Assembly (NCBI GenBank): GCA_903930165.1 | Contig: CAIYXO010000619.1 | Location: 1-5,242 of the forward strand | Direction of reading: 5' to 3' | Source of the DNA: an uncultured Verrucomicrobiota bacterium | Lineage (GTDB): Bacteria > Verrucomicrobiota > Verrucomicrobiia > Limisphaerales > UBA9464 | Length of the DNA: 5,242 nt | In this document: one piece after another, positions 1 to 5,242 of the stretch | Layout: every line of letters starts with the position of its first letter | Numbering within the stretch: the stretch's first letter is position 1 | The notes under the pieces: model-generated | Told to the model about the DNA's origin: nothing | The model's database searches: none | What the model saw: the letters and a program-made list of their open reading frames with translations, nothing else | Program-made: the position numbers and the translations under genes

Positions 1-495
1 CAACTGCGCCCCGGGGACCCTCAACCGGATCGAGCCGGATTCCGGATCCAACTCGACCTGCGCGGGTCCGCAGGCGCCCAAGGCGGCCGCAAGGGCCGTC
101 GGGGCGGGCCTCGATCCGTTCCCCCCGTGGAAGCCCCATGCGCGGACGACCGGGCCCACCGTCGGGTCGAATCCTCCGTCCGTGTCCCGGCCGACCCGAA
201 GGGCGAGCTCCAGGAGTTGGTAGGTCACCGGGGAGACGCGGACCCATTTGCCACTGCCGGCGGCGGCGTTGATGCGGCCGATGTCGGACTGGGGCCGATA
301 GAGGCTGAGAAGGTCCTCCAGCCTGTGGATCTCCTCGAAGGCCTCTTCCGCCGCGGCCCGCAGGCTCGAATCCGGCAGGCCATGTCCGGCCAGTTCGAAA
401 CGTGTTCCCATCGCGGAAACGCCGATCCGGAAGGCGTCCCCGATGCCAGGGCGGGAGACCGGTGCGGGTCGGTGATGGTGTTCCGGTTCGGACAT
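1..495 (-). CDS. apbE: FAD:protein FMN transferase (ApbE family), 3' end beyond the left edge
   Basis: The family attaches FMN covalently, through a phosphoester bond, to Ser/Thr residues of target flavoproteins (such as RnfG/NqrC-type subunits), using FAD as donor and Mg2+. The first 165 residues are visible and the frame is open to base 1; family members are usually 300-350 residues, so about half is missing. Family hallmarks in order: AMGTRFELAG (28-37), LEDLLSLYRPQSDIGRIN (59-76) and GGFDPTVGPVVRAWGF (107-122), the last being the strongly conserved FDPTVGP core. The start is the ATG at 495-493. Upstream in the same frame there are 31 sense codons back to a TAG (complement of 589-591), with no ATG, GTG or TTG among them, so a longer N-terminus is not available. 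The N-terminus (MSEPEHHHRP...) has no signal peptide or lipobox, unlike many ApbE proteins, which suggests a cytoplasmic enzyme. No strong Shine-Dalgarno sequence precedes the start. The family call is secure; the target protein is unknown. Confidence 0.95.
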   Translation of the reverse strand, partial: MSEPEHHHRPAPVSRPGIGDAFRIGVSAMGTRFELAGHGLPDSSLRAAAEEAFEEIHRLEDLLSLYRPQSDIGRINAAAGSGKWVRVSPVTYQLLELALRVGRDTDGGFDPTVGPVVRAWGFHGGNGSRPAPTALAAALGACGPAQVELDPESGSIRLRVPGAQL

Positions 496-847
496 GGGGG
501 ACGTCTGGAGGGAACGATCCCCATCCCGTGGACAAAGGAAAGTCCGCCATCCTGACGTTCGGACACCGCAAGCTGGCGAAGCGGAGGACTAAGCCGGACC
601 GATCCCATTGGAGCGACCACCGACCTCACGCAAATGGCGCCAAGACGCCAACGCGGCGCCGGAATCGGGACCCGCGGAGAGGATCACCATTTGGTGTCCC
701 GAGCTGCCATGGTGAACCCGCGGTTTCCTCCCGGATCCCTCGCGGCTTTGCGGTTTCGCGTGCCGATCCCATCCGCATCGCTCCGCTTGGGCGTCGGCGG
801 AGCCCGCGGTTGCACCGGCAAGGCCGCGCACCGTAGGTTCCGCGTCG
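496..847. other. Divergent intergenic region between apbE and rfaE1, no gene seen
   Basis: These 352 bases separate two genes reading away from each other, so they should carry both promoters. The open frames here give arginine/proline-rich translations with no recognisable domain, and they look like GC-driven shadows. Structure visible by eye: a perfect 7-bp inverted repeat, GCTCCGC (780-786) and GCGGAGC (797-803), with a 10-base gap; two copies of the self-complementary GGCGCC (636-641 and 655-660); CACCA/TGGTG (685-689 and 692-696); and an 8-base direct repeat GCGGTTTC (720-727 and 750-757). None is clearly more than expected in GC-rich DNA. No T-tract terminator or riboswitch-like element is recognised. 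Confidence 0.6.
810..839 (+). promoter_or_regulatory. Possible sigma70-like promoter for rfaE1
   Basis: TTGCAC (810-815) and TAGGTT (834-839) are separated by 18 bases and could be -35 and -10 boxes. Both match the consensus only partly. Transcription would begin about at the rfaE1 start codon (848), giving an almost leaderless message, which fits the lack of a clear Shine-Dalgarno sequence there. This is weak, and a chance match is quite possible. Confidence 0.15.
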
Positions 848-1861
848 ATGATTGGGGTTTCCCGTGTTCGCATCCGTGAGTTGCTCTCCGCGGCGGTCCG
901 TTCCCGGATCCTGATCGTGGGCGACGTCATGCTGGACCAGTTCGTCTGGGGACGGGTGAGCCGGATCTCGCCCGAGGCGCCGGTGCCGGTGGTGGATTTC
1001 GACCGCGAGGTCTTCATGCCCGGCGGCGCGGCGAACGTCGCCCGCAACCTCACTTCGCTCGGAGGGGAGGCCGGCCTCTTCGGCGTCGTGGGACGGGACC
1101 ACCATGCGGATCGCCTCAAGGAACTGCTCGACGCGGATGGCGTGAAGACCGGCGGCCTGGTCCGGGTGCCGGAACGACCGACCATCACCAAGACCCGGAT
1201 CGTCGCGGGACAGCAGCAGATCGTCCGTCTCGACCGCGAGTTCCGGGGCCCGATCACGGAGGCGCAGACCGACACGCTCCTGCGACGCGTCGAGGCGGCC
1301 CTTCCCGCGGCGGACGCCGTGGTGATGGGAGACTACGGCAAGGGAGTCGTCTCCCAGCGGTTGCTCGACGGGATCCGGAACGCCTGCAAGAAGGGCGGAC
1401 GTTGGATCAGCCTCGATCCGAAACCGGTCCACCGGCTGGATCTCAAGGGGCTCTCGCTGCTGACGCCGAACCGGAAGGAGACCTTTGAACTGGGCGGCGT
1501 CGAGGATTCGGTCCGGCACCCGGACCCGATGAAGGACGGGCCGCTCCTGGAGGCCATCCGGAGGATCCAGGATTCGTGCCGGCCCGCCTTGATGCTTTCG
1601 ACGTTGGGCGAGTCGGGGATGCTGTTGTGCCGGAGGCACGCCCCGCCGCTGCACATCCCGACGGTGGCCCGGGAGGTCTTCGACGTCTCGGGCGCGGGGG
1701 ACACCGTGATCGCCTCCTTCACCCTGGCCATCGCGGCCGGTGCCTCGCCCGAGGAGGCGGCGGTCTTCTCCAACCACGCTGCGGGCGTCGTCGTGGGGAA
1801 GCGTGGAACCGCCACCGTCACCCCCGAGGAACTCGTCGCCTCGTTCCCGGAGGTCGCATGA
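848..1861 (+). CDS. rfaE1: D-glycero-beta-D-manno-heptose-7-phosphate kinase, single-domain
   Basis: This PfkB/ribokinase-fold enzyme (also called HldA) uses ATP to phosphorylate D-glycero-D-manno-heptose 7-phosphate at C1, giving the 1,7-bisphosphate for ADP-heptose and lipopolysaccharide core synthesis in the cytoplasm. The 337 residues align by eye along the whole kinase half of E. coli HldE. Landmarks: GDVMLDQFVWG (25-35), SRISPEAPVPVV (38-49), PGGAANVARNL (58-68, substrate-side glycine motif), PTITKTR (111-117), GDYGKGV (161-167), LLTPNRKE (204-211), and the PfkB signature DVSGAGDTV (279-287) with the presumed catalytic base D285, then AAGVVVGKRGT (311-321). The nucleotidyltransferase half of bifunctional HldE is absent: the frame stops right after the kinase domain. 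The ATG at 848 puts about 24 residues before the first motif, close to the E. coli spacing; no good Shine-Dalgarno precedes it. The stop overlaps the gmhB start, so the two are coupled. Being PfkB-type rather than a GHMP kinase (HddA) points to the beta/ADP rather than alpha/GDP heptose branch. Confidence 0.95.
   Translation: MIGVSRVRIRELLSAAVRSRILIVGDVMLDQFVWGRVSRISPEAPVPVVDFDREVFMPGGAANVARNLTSLGGEAGLFGVVGRDHHADRLKELLDADGVKTGGLVRVPERPTITKTRIVAGQQQIVRLDREFRGPITEAQTDTLLRRVEAALPAADAVVMGDYGKGVVSQRLLDGIRNACKKGGRWISLDPKPVHRLDLKGLSLLTPNRKETFELGGVEDSVRHPDPMKDGPLLEAIRRIQDSCRPALMLSTLGESGMLLCRRHAPPLHIPTVAREVFDVSGAGDTVIASFTLAIAAGASPEEAAVFSNHAAGVVVGKRGTATVTPEELVASFPEVA
1849..1853 (+). promoter_or_regulatory. 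Ribosome binding site of gmhB inside the rfaE1 3' end
   Basis: GGAGG lies four bases before the gmhB ATG at 1858. The spacing is a little short, but this is the best Shine-Dalgarno match before any start in the window. With the ATGA overlap, it supports this start codon and translational coupling to rfaE1. Confidence 0.6.
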
Positions 1862-2445
1862 GGGACGCCGGGCTTCGTCGGGCGTTGTTCCTGGACCGTG
1901 ACGGCACCCTGATCGCCGATCGTCACTACCTGCATCGGCCCGAGGAGGTGGAGTTCCTTCCGGGTGCCTTGGCGGCGCTCCGAAGGCTCCGCGACGCCGG
2001 TTTCGCCCTCGTGGTGGTCACCAACCAGTCCGGGGTGGGGCGGGGCTACTTCACCATGGGGGATGTGGACCGCGTCCATGCGCACATCTCCCGCGAGTCC
2101 GAACCGGTTGGTGTCCTGTTCGAGGCCTTCTACACCGCACCCGAGGCCCCGGACCAACCGAGCCGCGGCCGCAAGCCTTCGCCGCAGTTCCTGTTCGACG
2201 CCCGCGACTCGCTTGGGATCGACCTCGCCGGAAGCTACATGGTCGGGGACAAGATGGTGGACCTGGAAGCTGGCTGGAACGCCGGGGTTTCCCGCTCGTT
2301 CCTGGTGAGGACCGGGTATGGCGCGGGGGTCGAGAAGAAGGAGTCCGAACGCCTCCGGGACGCCGTGGTGGTGGACGGTTTGCCCGACGTGGCCGATTGG
2401 ATCCTCGGAAAGCCCGTCGCACCGGGCCATCAGTCCGACGGTTGA
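1858..2445 (+). CDS. gmhB: HAD-family D-glycero-D-manno-heptose-1,7-bisphosphate 7-phosphatase
   Basis: GmhB removes the 7-phosphate from heptose 1,7-bisphosphate, the product of the gene immediately upstream, to give heptose 1-phosphate for nucleotide activation. The 195-residue length suits the family. HAD motifs: LFLDRDGT (10-17) with nucleophile D13 and acid/base D15; VVTNQSGVGRG (53-63) as motif II; RKPSP (105-109), where K106 is the motif III lysine; and MVGDKMVD (128-135) with D131 and D135 for Mg2+. The ATG overlaps the rfaE1 stop (ATGA) and has a GGAGG just before it. Oddity: characterised E. coli-type GmhB has a zinc loop with a Cys-x-His and a Cys-x-Cys pair just before the RKP motif. 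Here that stretch reads YTAPEAPDQPSRGRKP (92-107) with no Cys or His. The related N-terminal domain of HisB (histidinol phosphatase) is an alternative by homology, but the adjacent heptose kinase makes GmhB much more likely. The anomer specificity is inferred from the neighbour, not from this sequence. Confidence 0.92.
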   Translation: MRDAGLRRALFLDRDGTLIADRHYLHRPEEVEFLPGALAALRRLRDAGFALVVVTNQSGVGRGYFTMGDVDRVHAHISRESEPVGVLFEAFYTAPEAPDQPSRGRKPSPQFLFDARDSLGIDLAGSYMVGDKMVDLEAGWNAGVSRSFLVRTGYGAGVEKKESERLRDAVVVDGLPDVADWILGKPVAPGHQSDG

Positions 2446-2457
2446 AGGATCGTCGGA
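2434..2457 (+). terminator. Hairpin spanning the gmhB stop codon, possible weak terminator
   Basis: TCCGACG (2434-2440) and CGTCGGA (2451-2457) form a perfect 7-bp stem with a 10-base loop that holds the gmhB TGA (2443-2445). Only TTCC follows, so there is no U-tract. It may be a weak terminator, a 3'-end stabiliser, or chance. Confidence 0.2.
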
Positions 2458-2490
2458 TTCCGGGGTCCCAGCCGTCGGTCGGACCGCGAA

Positions 2491-2515
2491 GCCGGCCGGC
2501 TCGTTGCCGACCGGC
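2491..2515. terminator. GC-rich hairpin between convergent gmhB and apaG, probable 3'-end structure
   Basis: GCCGGCCGGC (2491-2500) and GCCGACCGGC (2506-2515) flank the 5-base loop TCGTT. Read on the plus strand, one of ten pairs is a C-A mismatch. Read on the minus strand that position becomes a G-U wobble and all ten pair, so the structure better suits the apaG transcript, beginning 5 bases after the apaG stop. Neither side has a proper U-tract (TTCGCGG follows on the minus strand). CGGTCGG (2476-2482) could pair alternatively with CCGACCG (2507-2513). The position between two converging genes favours a shared transcript end. Confidence 0.4.
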
Positions 2516-2520
2516 GTCCC

Positions 2521-2919
2521 TCAGCACTTCACGCCCGGAACCTCCATGCGGAAGCGGGGGATGCGCATCATCACGCGGCGGCCGGAGTCGTCCACGCCGA
2601 GGTAGGCGCCTTCGGCCATGGCCGAATCGGTTCCGATGATGTGCCGGCTGTTGTAGCTGAACTTGCCTCCGGGCTGGATCGTGGGCGTCTCGCCGACCAC
2701 GCCGTCGCCCTCCACCACCAACACCGATCCGTCGTCGTGGGTGACCACCCATTTCCGTCCGCGGATGGTCACCGCGACATCGGCGTTGTTGTGGATGGAG
2801 ATGAAGTAGATGAACGAGTGGGGCTTTTCCGACTGCTCGGTCTTGAGCCGCTGGTAGAGAAGACGGTCCACCGTGACCTTGAGTCCCGGCAGTTCCATCA
2901 GCTCGGTGTGGCTTCCCAT
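2521..2919 (-). CDS. apaG: ApaG domain protein (DUF525)
   Basis: A complete 132-residue ApaG, close to the usual ~125. ApaG is a small single-domain protein with a fibronectin type III-like beta-sandwich. It was linked genetically to Co2+/Mg2+ handling in Salmonella, but its biochemical role is unsettled. Features seen: FIYFISIHNNADVAVTIRGR (36-55) corresponds to the alternating strand pattern FxYxIxIxNxxxxxVxLxGR; KWVVTHDDG (56-64); the glycine-rich hallmark GDGVVGETPTIQPGGKFSYN (71-90); and a C-terminal IPRFRMEVP (120-128). The ATG at 2919 has no good Shine-Dalgarno. An in-frame ATG at codon 8 (2898-2896) is preceded by GGGAAG and leaves the domain intact, so the true start may be seven residues later. 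It converges on gmhB and diverges from the CotH-type gene, so it is probably monocistronic here. There is no sign of an apaH or ksgA neighbour as in enterobacteria. Confidence 0.95.
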   Translation of the reverse strand: MGSHTELMELPGLKVTVDRLLYQRLKTEQSEKPHSFIYFISIHNNADVAVTIRGRKWVVTHDDGSVLVVEGDGVVGETPTIQPGGKFSYNSRHIIGTDSAMAEGAYLGVDDSGRRVMMRIPRFRMEVPGVKC

Positions 2920-3072
2920 CCGGGCCGGAGACTAGTCCGTCCGAGGAGGAAGACAAGAGGTCGCAACTGCCGCCGGACCGAAACGGCCGAACTCCACGCT
3001 GGTGGATTCCCGGTGGAACCGCTCCGCTCCTGGAACATTTCCCCGCAACCGGAGTCGAATCCGGGTCAACCC
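2920..3072. other. Divergent spacer between apaG and the lamin-tail/CotH gene
   Basis: This 153-base gap must hold the starts of two divergent transcripts. No convincing -35/-10 pair stands out. The purine run GAGGAGGAAG near 2943-2952 resembles a Shine-Dalgarno but no start codon follows at a workable distance. GGAG at 3051-3054 is 18 bases before the ATG at 3073, which is too far for a normal ribosome site. A short GGTGGA repeat (3001-3006 and 3012-3017) is probably chance. Confidence 0.5.
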
Positions 3073-5242
3073 ATGAAGCTCACCCCCCTACGAGCCCTGT
3101 TCCTCGCCTCGATGTGCCTGTCGGAGGCATTGGCCTCCGTGGTCCTGAACGAGGTCTTCTACAACGCACCGGGCGAACGGGAGACGCTCCAGTGGATCGA
3201 GCTCCACAACACCGGCCCGGTGCCGGTCGACCTGGGCGGCTGGAAGCTGCGGCGCGGGGTGAAGCTGGAGTTCACCAAGGGCACCCTGCTGGCTCCAGGC
3301 GGGTTCGCCGTGGTGGCCCGGGATGTCGCCGCGTTCCGGGAGGCCTACCGTTTCCGGCCGCTGGGGCAGTTCGAGGGCGCCCTCAAGCGGAAGGGCGACC
3401 GCATCGAGCTGGAGGATTCCGCCGGAAAGCTGGTGGACTCTGTGGTCTACAAGGATGACGGAGCCTGGCCCGAGATCGCGGACGGCGGATCGTCCTCGCT
3501 GGAGCGGATCTGTCCCGAAGCACCGGGAAGGGAGCCCGCCAACTGGGGTGCCTCGGAGCCTTCCGTGGACTTGGAGACCCCGAAGGGCTCGCCGGGCCGC
3601 ACCAACGGGATCCATTCCCGTCTCCCGGTGCCCTCGATCCGGGGAGTCGCCCTTTCGCCCCGTCTCCCCAAGTCCGGCGAGCCGATCCGGATTCGCGCCG
3701 AGGTCTCGGCCCCCGCCGAGATCCTGAAGGTCGAGGCCGTTGTCCGGATCCTCACGCCTGGACGCGAAACGCCGGCGGTCACCCACCCGATGAGCCGCGA
3801 CACCGACGGCAGCTGGATCGGAAACCTTCCGGGTGTTCCCCAAGGCGTGGTGAGGGTCCAGGTCAAGGCGGTGGACGCCGACGGGGCCGAGAGGTTGTCG
3901 CCGTCCGACAACGATCTTTTCCCGGCGGTCTCCGTGGCGGTCCTCCCCCCGATTCCGACCAGTTCGATCCCCCAATACATCGTCTGGCAGGGTGTCCGAC
4001 GGGCGCGATCCAACAACGGCGAGTTCACCGAGGAGGACCAGCTGCGGTGGGGGCTCCAGGGTCGCTTCCAGACCGAGGCCGACCTCGGACGCCTCTGGTC
4101 GATGCTCCTTCTGGAGAGGGAACCCGCGCCCGGTCGGATTTCACGGCTCGGCCCGGTGTTCCGGGACCTGATGAAGCGCAGGAACCAGTTGGTCCTGGAG
4201 ACCGTCGCCACCGCGGACCCGGCCGCACGGATGAAGACCCTGGGCACCGACCTGCATGAGTTCCGGAAGGAAGCGGTGTCCGCACTTCGTTCGGAACTGG
4301 ACGAAACGGAACGGAAGTCGGCCGCGGCCTGGGCCGAGGGGAATCCGGCCGCCGGCACGGACGCCAATCCGGACATGATCTTCCGCAACTGGCTGGGCCT
4401 GGACCGCCAATTCCTCCAGGCGACGATGGTCGAAGGCCTCGACGAGGGACGCTTCCAGAAGCTTCGGGAGGGTTTCCGCGCCGTCGCGGCAAAGGGGGGC
4501 GCGATGCGCGGTGAGGTGCAGAAGGTCATGGAAGGAAAGGGGAACCAGGAGAAGTTCCAGGAGTCCATGAACACCCTTGCCGCGGAGATGCAGCAGATCA
4601 CCGCCGCGGTGCTCGACCGGCGGCTGCTCGCGGCGTCGAGAGGCGCCCGGGACGAGGCCTTGATCTTCCGTCGCGCCGAGCGCCGGGAAGGGCCCGAGGG
4701 GGCACGGCGTGAACGCACCGCCGTCATCCATCACGATCCGGCGACAGCGACCACGACACTGGTGGACTTCGCCTCGCTGGTGAACCGCAGCGCCGGGTAC
4801 AAGATCCACCTGCCCAAGGGCCGGCGCATCGACGGCATGAGCTCCGTCAACCTGGTGTTCGAGATGTTCGACCGGTTCGCCTTGTCCGAACCGTTCGCGT
4901 TCGAGGTGTACCGGAGGGCGGGGATGACCGTCCCGAAGAGCGGCCACGCCCGGCTCACCGTGGACCAGCGGGACCTCGGCTACCACGTGTTCATCGAGCA
5001 GCCCAACCGCAACTTCCTGCGTCGGACCGGGCTCGCCGAAGGAGGGCACCTCTACAAGGCCACCTGGCGTGGCGAGTCCCCGGTGGACATGCACGAGAAG
5101 AAGACCCGTCTCGCCGAGGGGGCGGGGGATCTCCAGAAGACGATGGACGCCCTGCATGGCTCCAAGGGGGACGCCCAGTGGGAGGTGATCCGGCGCGAGT
5201 TCGACGTCGCCCAGACCATCGACTACTTCGCGGTCAACATGC
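3073..5242 (+). CDS. Secreted lamin-tail domain / CotH kinase-like protein, 3' end beyond the right edge
   Basis: An uninterrupted frame of 723 codons is visible and continues off the right edge. Order of parts: a Sec signal peptide (1-21, hydrophobic core LRALFLASMCL, cleavage likely after ALA21); a lamin-tail domain (about 23-160) with VVLNEVFYN, WIELHNTGPVPVDLGGWKL (41-59), LLAPGGFAVVARD, RIELEDSAGKLVDSVVY and the closing EPANWGAS and GSPGRTN; an Ig-like beta domain (about 186-290) ending VQVKAVDADG; a short IPQYIVW (299-305); a long, charged, mostly helix-like segment (about 315-560); then CotH-type sequence: GYKIHLPKGRRIDGMSSVNL (575-594), FIEQPNRNFLRR (640-651), GGHLYKATWRG (657-667) and DVAQTIDYFAVNM (711-723). 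The usual C-terminal CotH Asp motif lies past the edge. CotH proteins are atypical kinases; Bacillus CotH phosphorylates spore coat proteins. In this type of exported multidomain protein the substrate is unknown, and a cell-surface or extracellular role is inferred. The start is the ATG giving the signal peptide; no clear Shine-Dalgarno is seen. Base composition matches neighbouring genes. Confidence 0.88.
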   Translation, partial: MKLTPLRALFLASMCLSEALASVVLNEVFYNAPGERETLQWIELHNTGPVPVDLGGWKLRRGVKLEFTKGTLLAPGGFAVVARDVAAFREAYRFRPLGQFEGALKRKGDRIELEDSAGKLVDSVVYKDDGAWPEIADGGSSSLERICPEAPGREPANWGASEPSVDLETPKGSPGRTNGIHSRLPVPSIRGVALSPRLPKSGEPIRIRAEVSAPAEILKVEAVVRILTPGRETPAVTHPMSRDTDGSWIGNLPGVPQGVVRVQVKAVDADGAERLSPSDNDLFPAVSVAVLPPIPTSSIPQYIVWQGVRRARSNNGEFTEEDQLRWGLQGRFQTEADLGRLWSMLLLEREPAPGRISRLGPVFRDLMKRRNQLVLETVATADPAARMKTLGTDLHEFRKEAVSALRSELDETERKSAAAWAEGNPAAGTDANPDMIFRNWLGLDRQFLQATMVEGLDEGRFQKLREGFRAVAAKGGAMRGEVQKVMEGKGNQEKFQESMNTLAAEMQQITAAVLDRRLLAASRGARDEALIFRRAERREGPEGARRERTAVIHHDPATATTTLVDFASLVNRSAGYKIHLPKGRRIDGMSSVNLVFEMFDRFALSEPFAFEVYRRAGMTVPKSGHARLTVDQRDLGYHVFIEQPNRNFLRRTGLAEGGHLYKATWRGESPVDMHEKKTRLAEGAGDLQKTMDALHGSKGDAQWEVIRREFDVAQTIDYFAVNM

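Noticed and set aside
20..50. Three closely spaced CCGGAT hexamers near the left edge
   Set aside because: They lie inside apbE codons (around DPESGSIRL), and the hexamer is common in this GC-rich sequence, so no repeat array is supported.
127..836. Plus-strand open frames at 127-555 and 402-836, partly antisense to apbE
   Set aside because: The first lies mostly opposite the conserved ApbE motifs. The second is Arg/Pro-rich in the intergenic gap and has no ribosome site or domain.
626..1777. A 383-codon minus-strand open frame and a 228-codon one at 589-1275, antisense to rfaE1
   Set aside because: They lie opposite the strongly conserved heptose kinase, and their translations are rich in Arg, Asp, Gly and Pro without recognisable motifs.
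1333..2430. A 365-codon minus-strand open frame opposite rfaE1 and gmhB
   Set aside because: It spans the antisense of two well-supported genes and shows no domain, so it is a compositional shadow.
2051..2956. A 301-codon minus-strand open frame covering apaG in another frame and the antisense of gmhB
   Set aside because: The apaG frame carries the family hallmark. This one is His/Arg/Pro-rich and unrelated to anything recognisable.
2931..2960. A TTGTCT/TAGTCT pair on the minus strand as a possible apaG promoter
   Set aside because: The -10 box matches the consensus at only three of six positions and the -35 at four, with 16-base spacing, which is no better than chance.
3447..4727. A 426-codon open frame on the minus strand antisense to the CotH-type gene, and an overlapping 338-codon one at 4141-5157
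   Set aside because: Both are antisense to a plus-strand frame with clear lamin-tail and CotH motifs. Their translations are Arg/Ser/Pro-rich or low complexity with no domain, as expected from GC-rich codon use.

Overview
The window is GC-rich (about two thirds G+C by eye), densely coding, and looks like chromosomal DNA of a diderm bacterium. I infer Verrucomicrobiota, possibly close to the Limisphaerales/Pedosphaera group. This rests on the wording of the heptose kinase signature, the enzymes for ADP-heptose (a lipopolysaccharide precursor), and the exported lamin-tail/CotH protein. It is inference, since no rRNA or other phylogenetic marker is present.

Layout from left to right. Positions 1-495 (minus strand) hold the N-terminal 165 codons of apbE, an FAD:protein FMN transferase that runs off the left edge. 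Positions 496-847 are a 352-base divergent gap with no convincing gene. Positions 848-2445 (plus) are a translationally coupled pair: a single-domain heptose-7-phosphate kinase (rfaE1/hldA), then a HAD phosphatase (gmhB) that overlaps it by four bases (ATGA). Positions 2446-2520 are a short convergent spacer with hairpins. Positions 2521-2919 (minus) are apaG. Positions 2920-3072 are a divergent spacer. From 3073 to the right edge (plus) runs the first 723 codons of a secreted protein with a signal peptide, a lamin-tail domain, an Ig-like domain, a long helical segment and most of a CotH kinase-like domain.

The kinase and phosphatase are consecutive phosphorylation and dephosphorylation steps of ADP-L-glycero-beta-D-manno-heptose synthesis. 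The isomerase (GmhA), the nucleotidyltransferase (HldC/RfaE2) and the epimerase (HldD) are not here and must be encoded elsewhere. The other genes show no obvious functional link to this pair or to each other.

I found no CRISPR array, tRNA, rRNA, insertion sequence or clear defence system. The points most worth a second look are the roughly 260-residue helical segment in the CotH protein, the missing zinc-ligand cluster in GmhB, and the absence of any possible export signal on ApbE.
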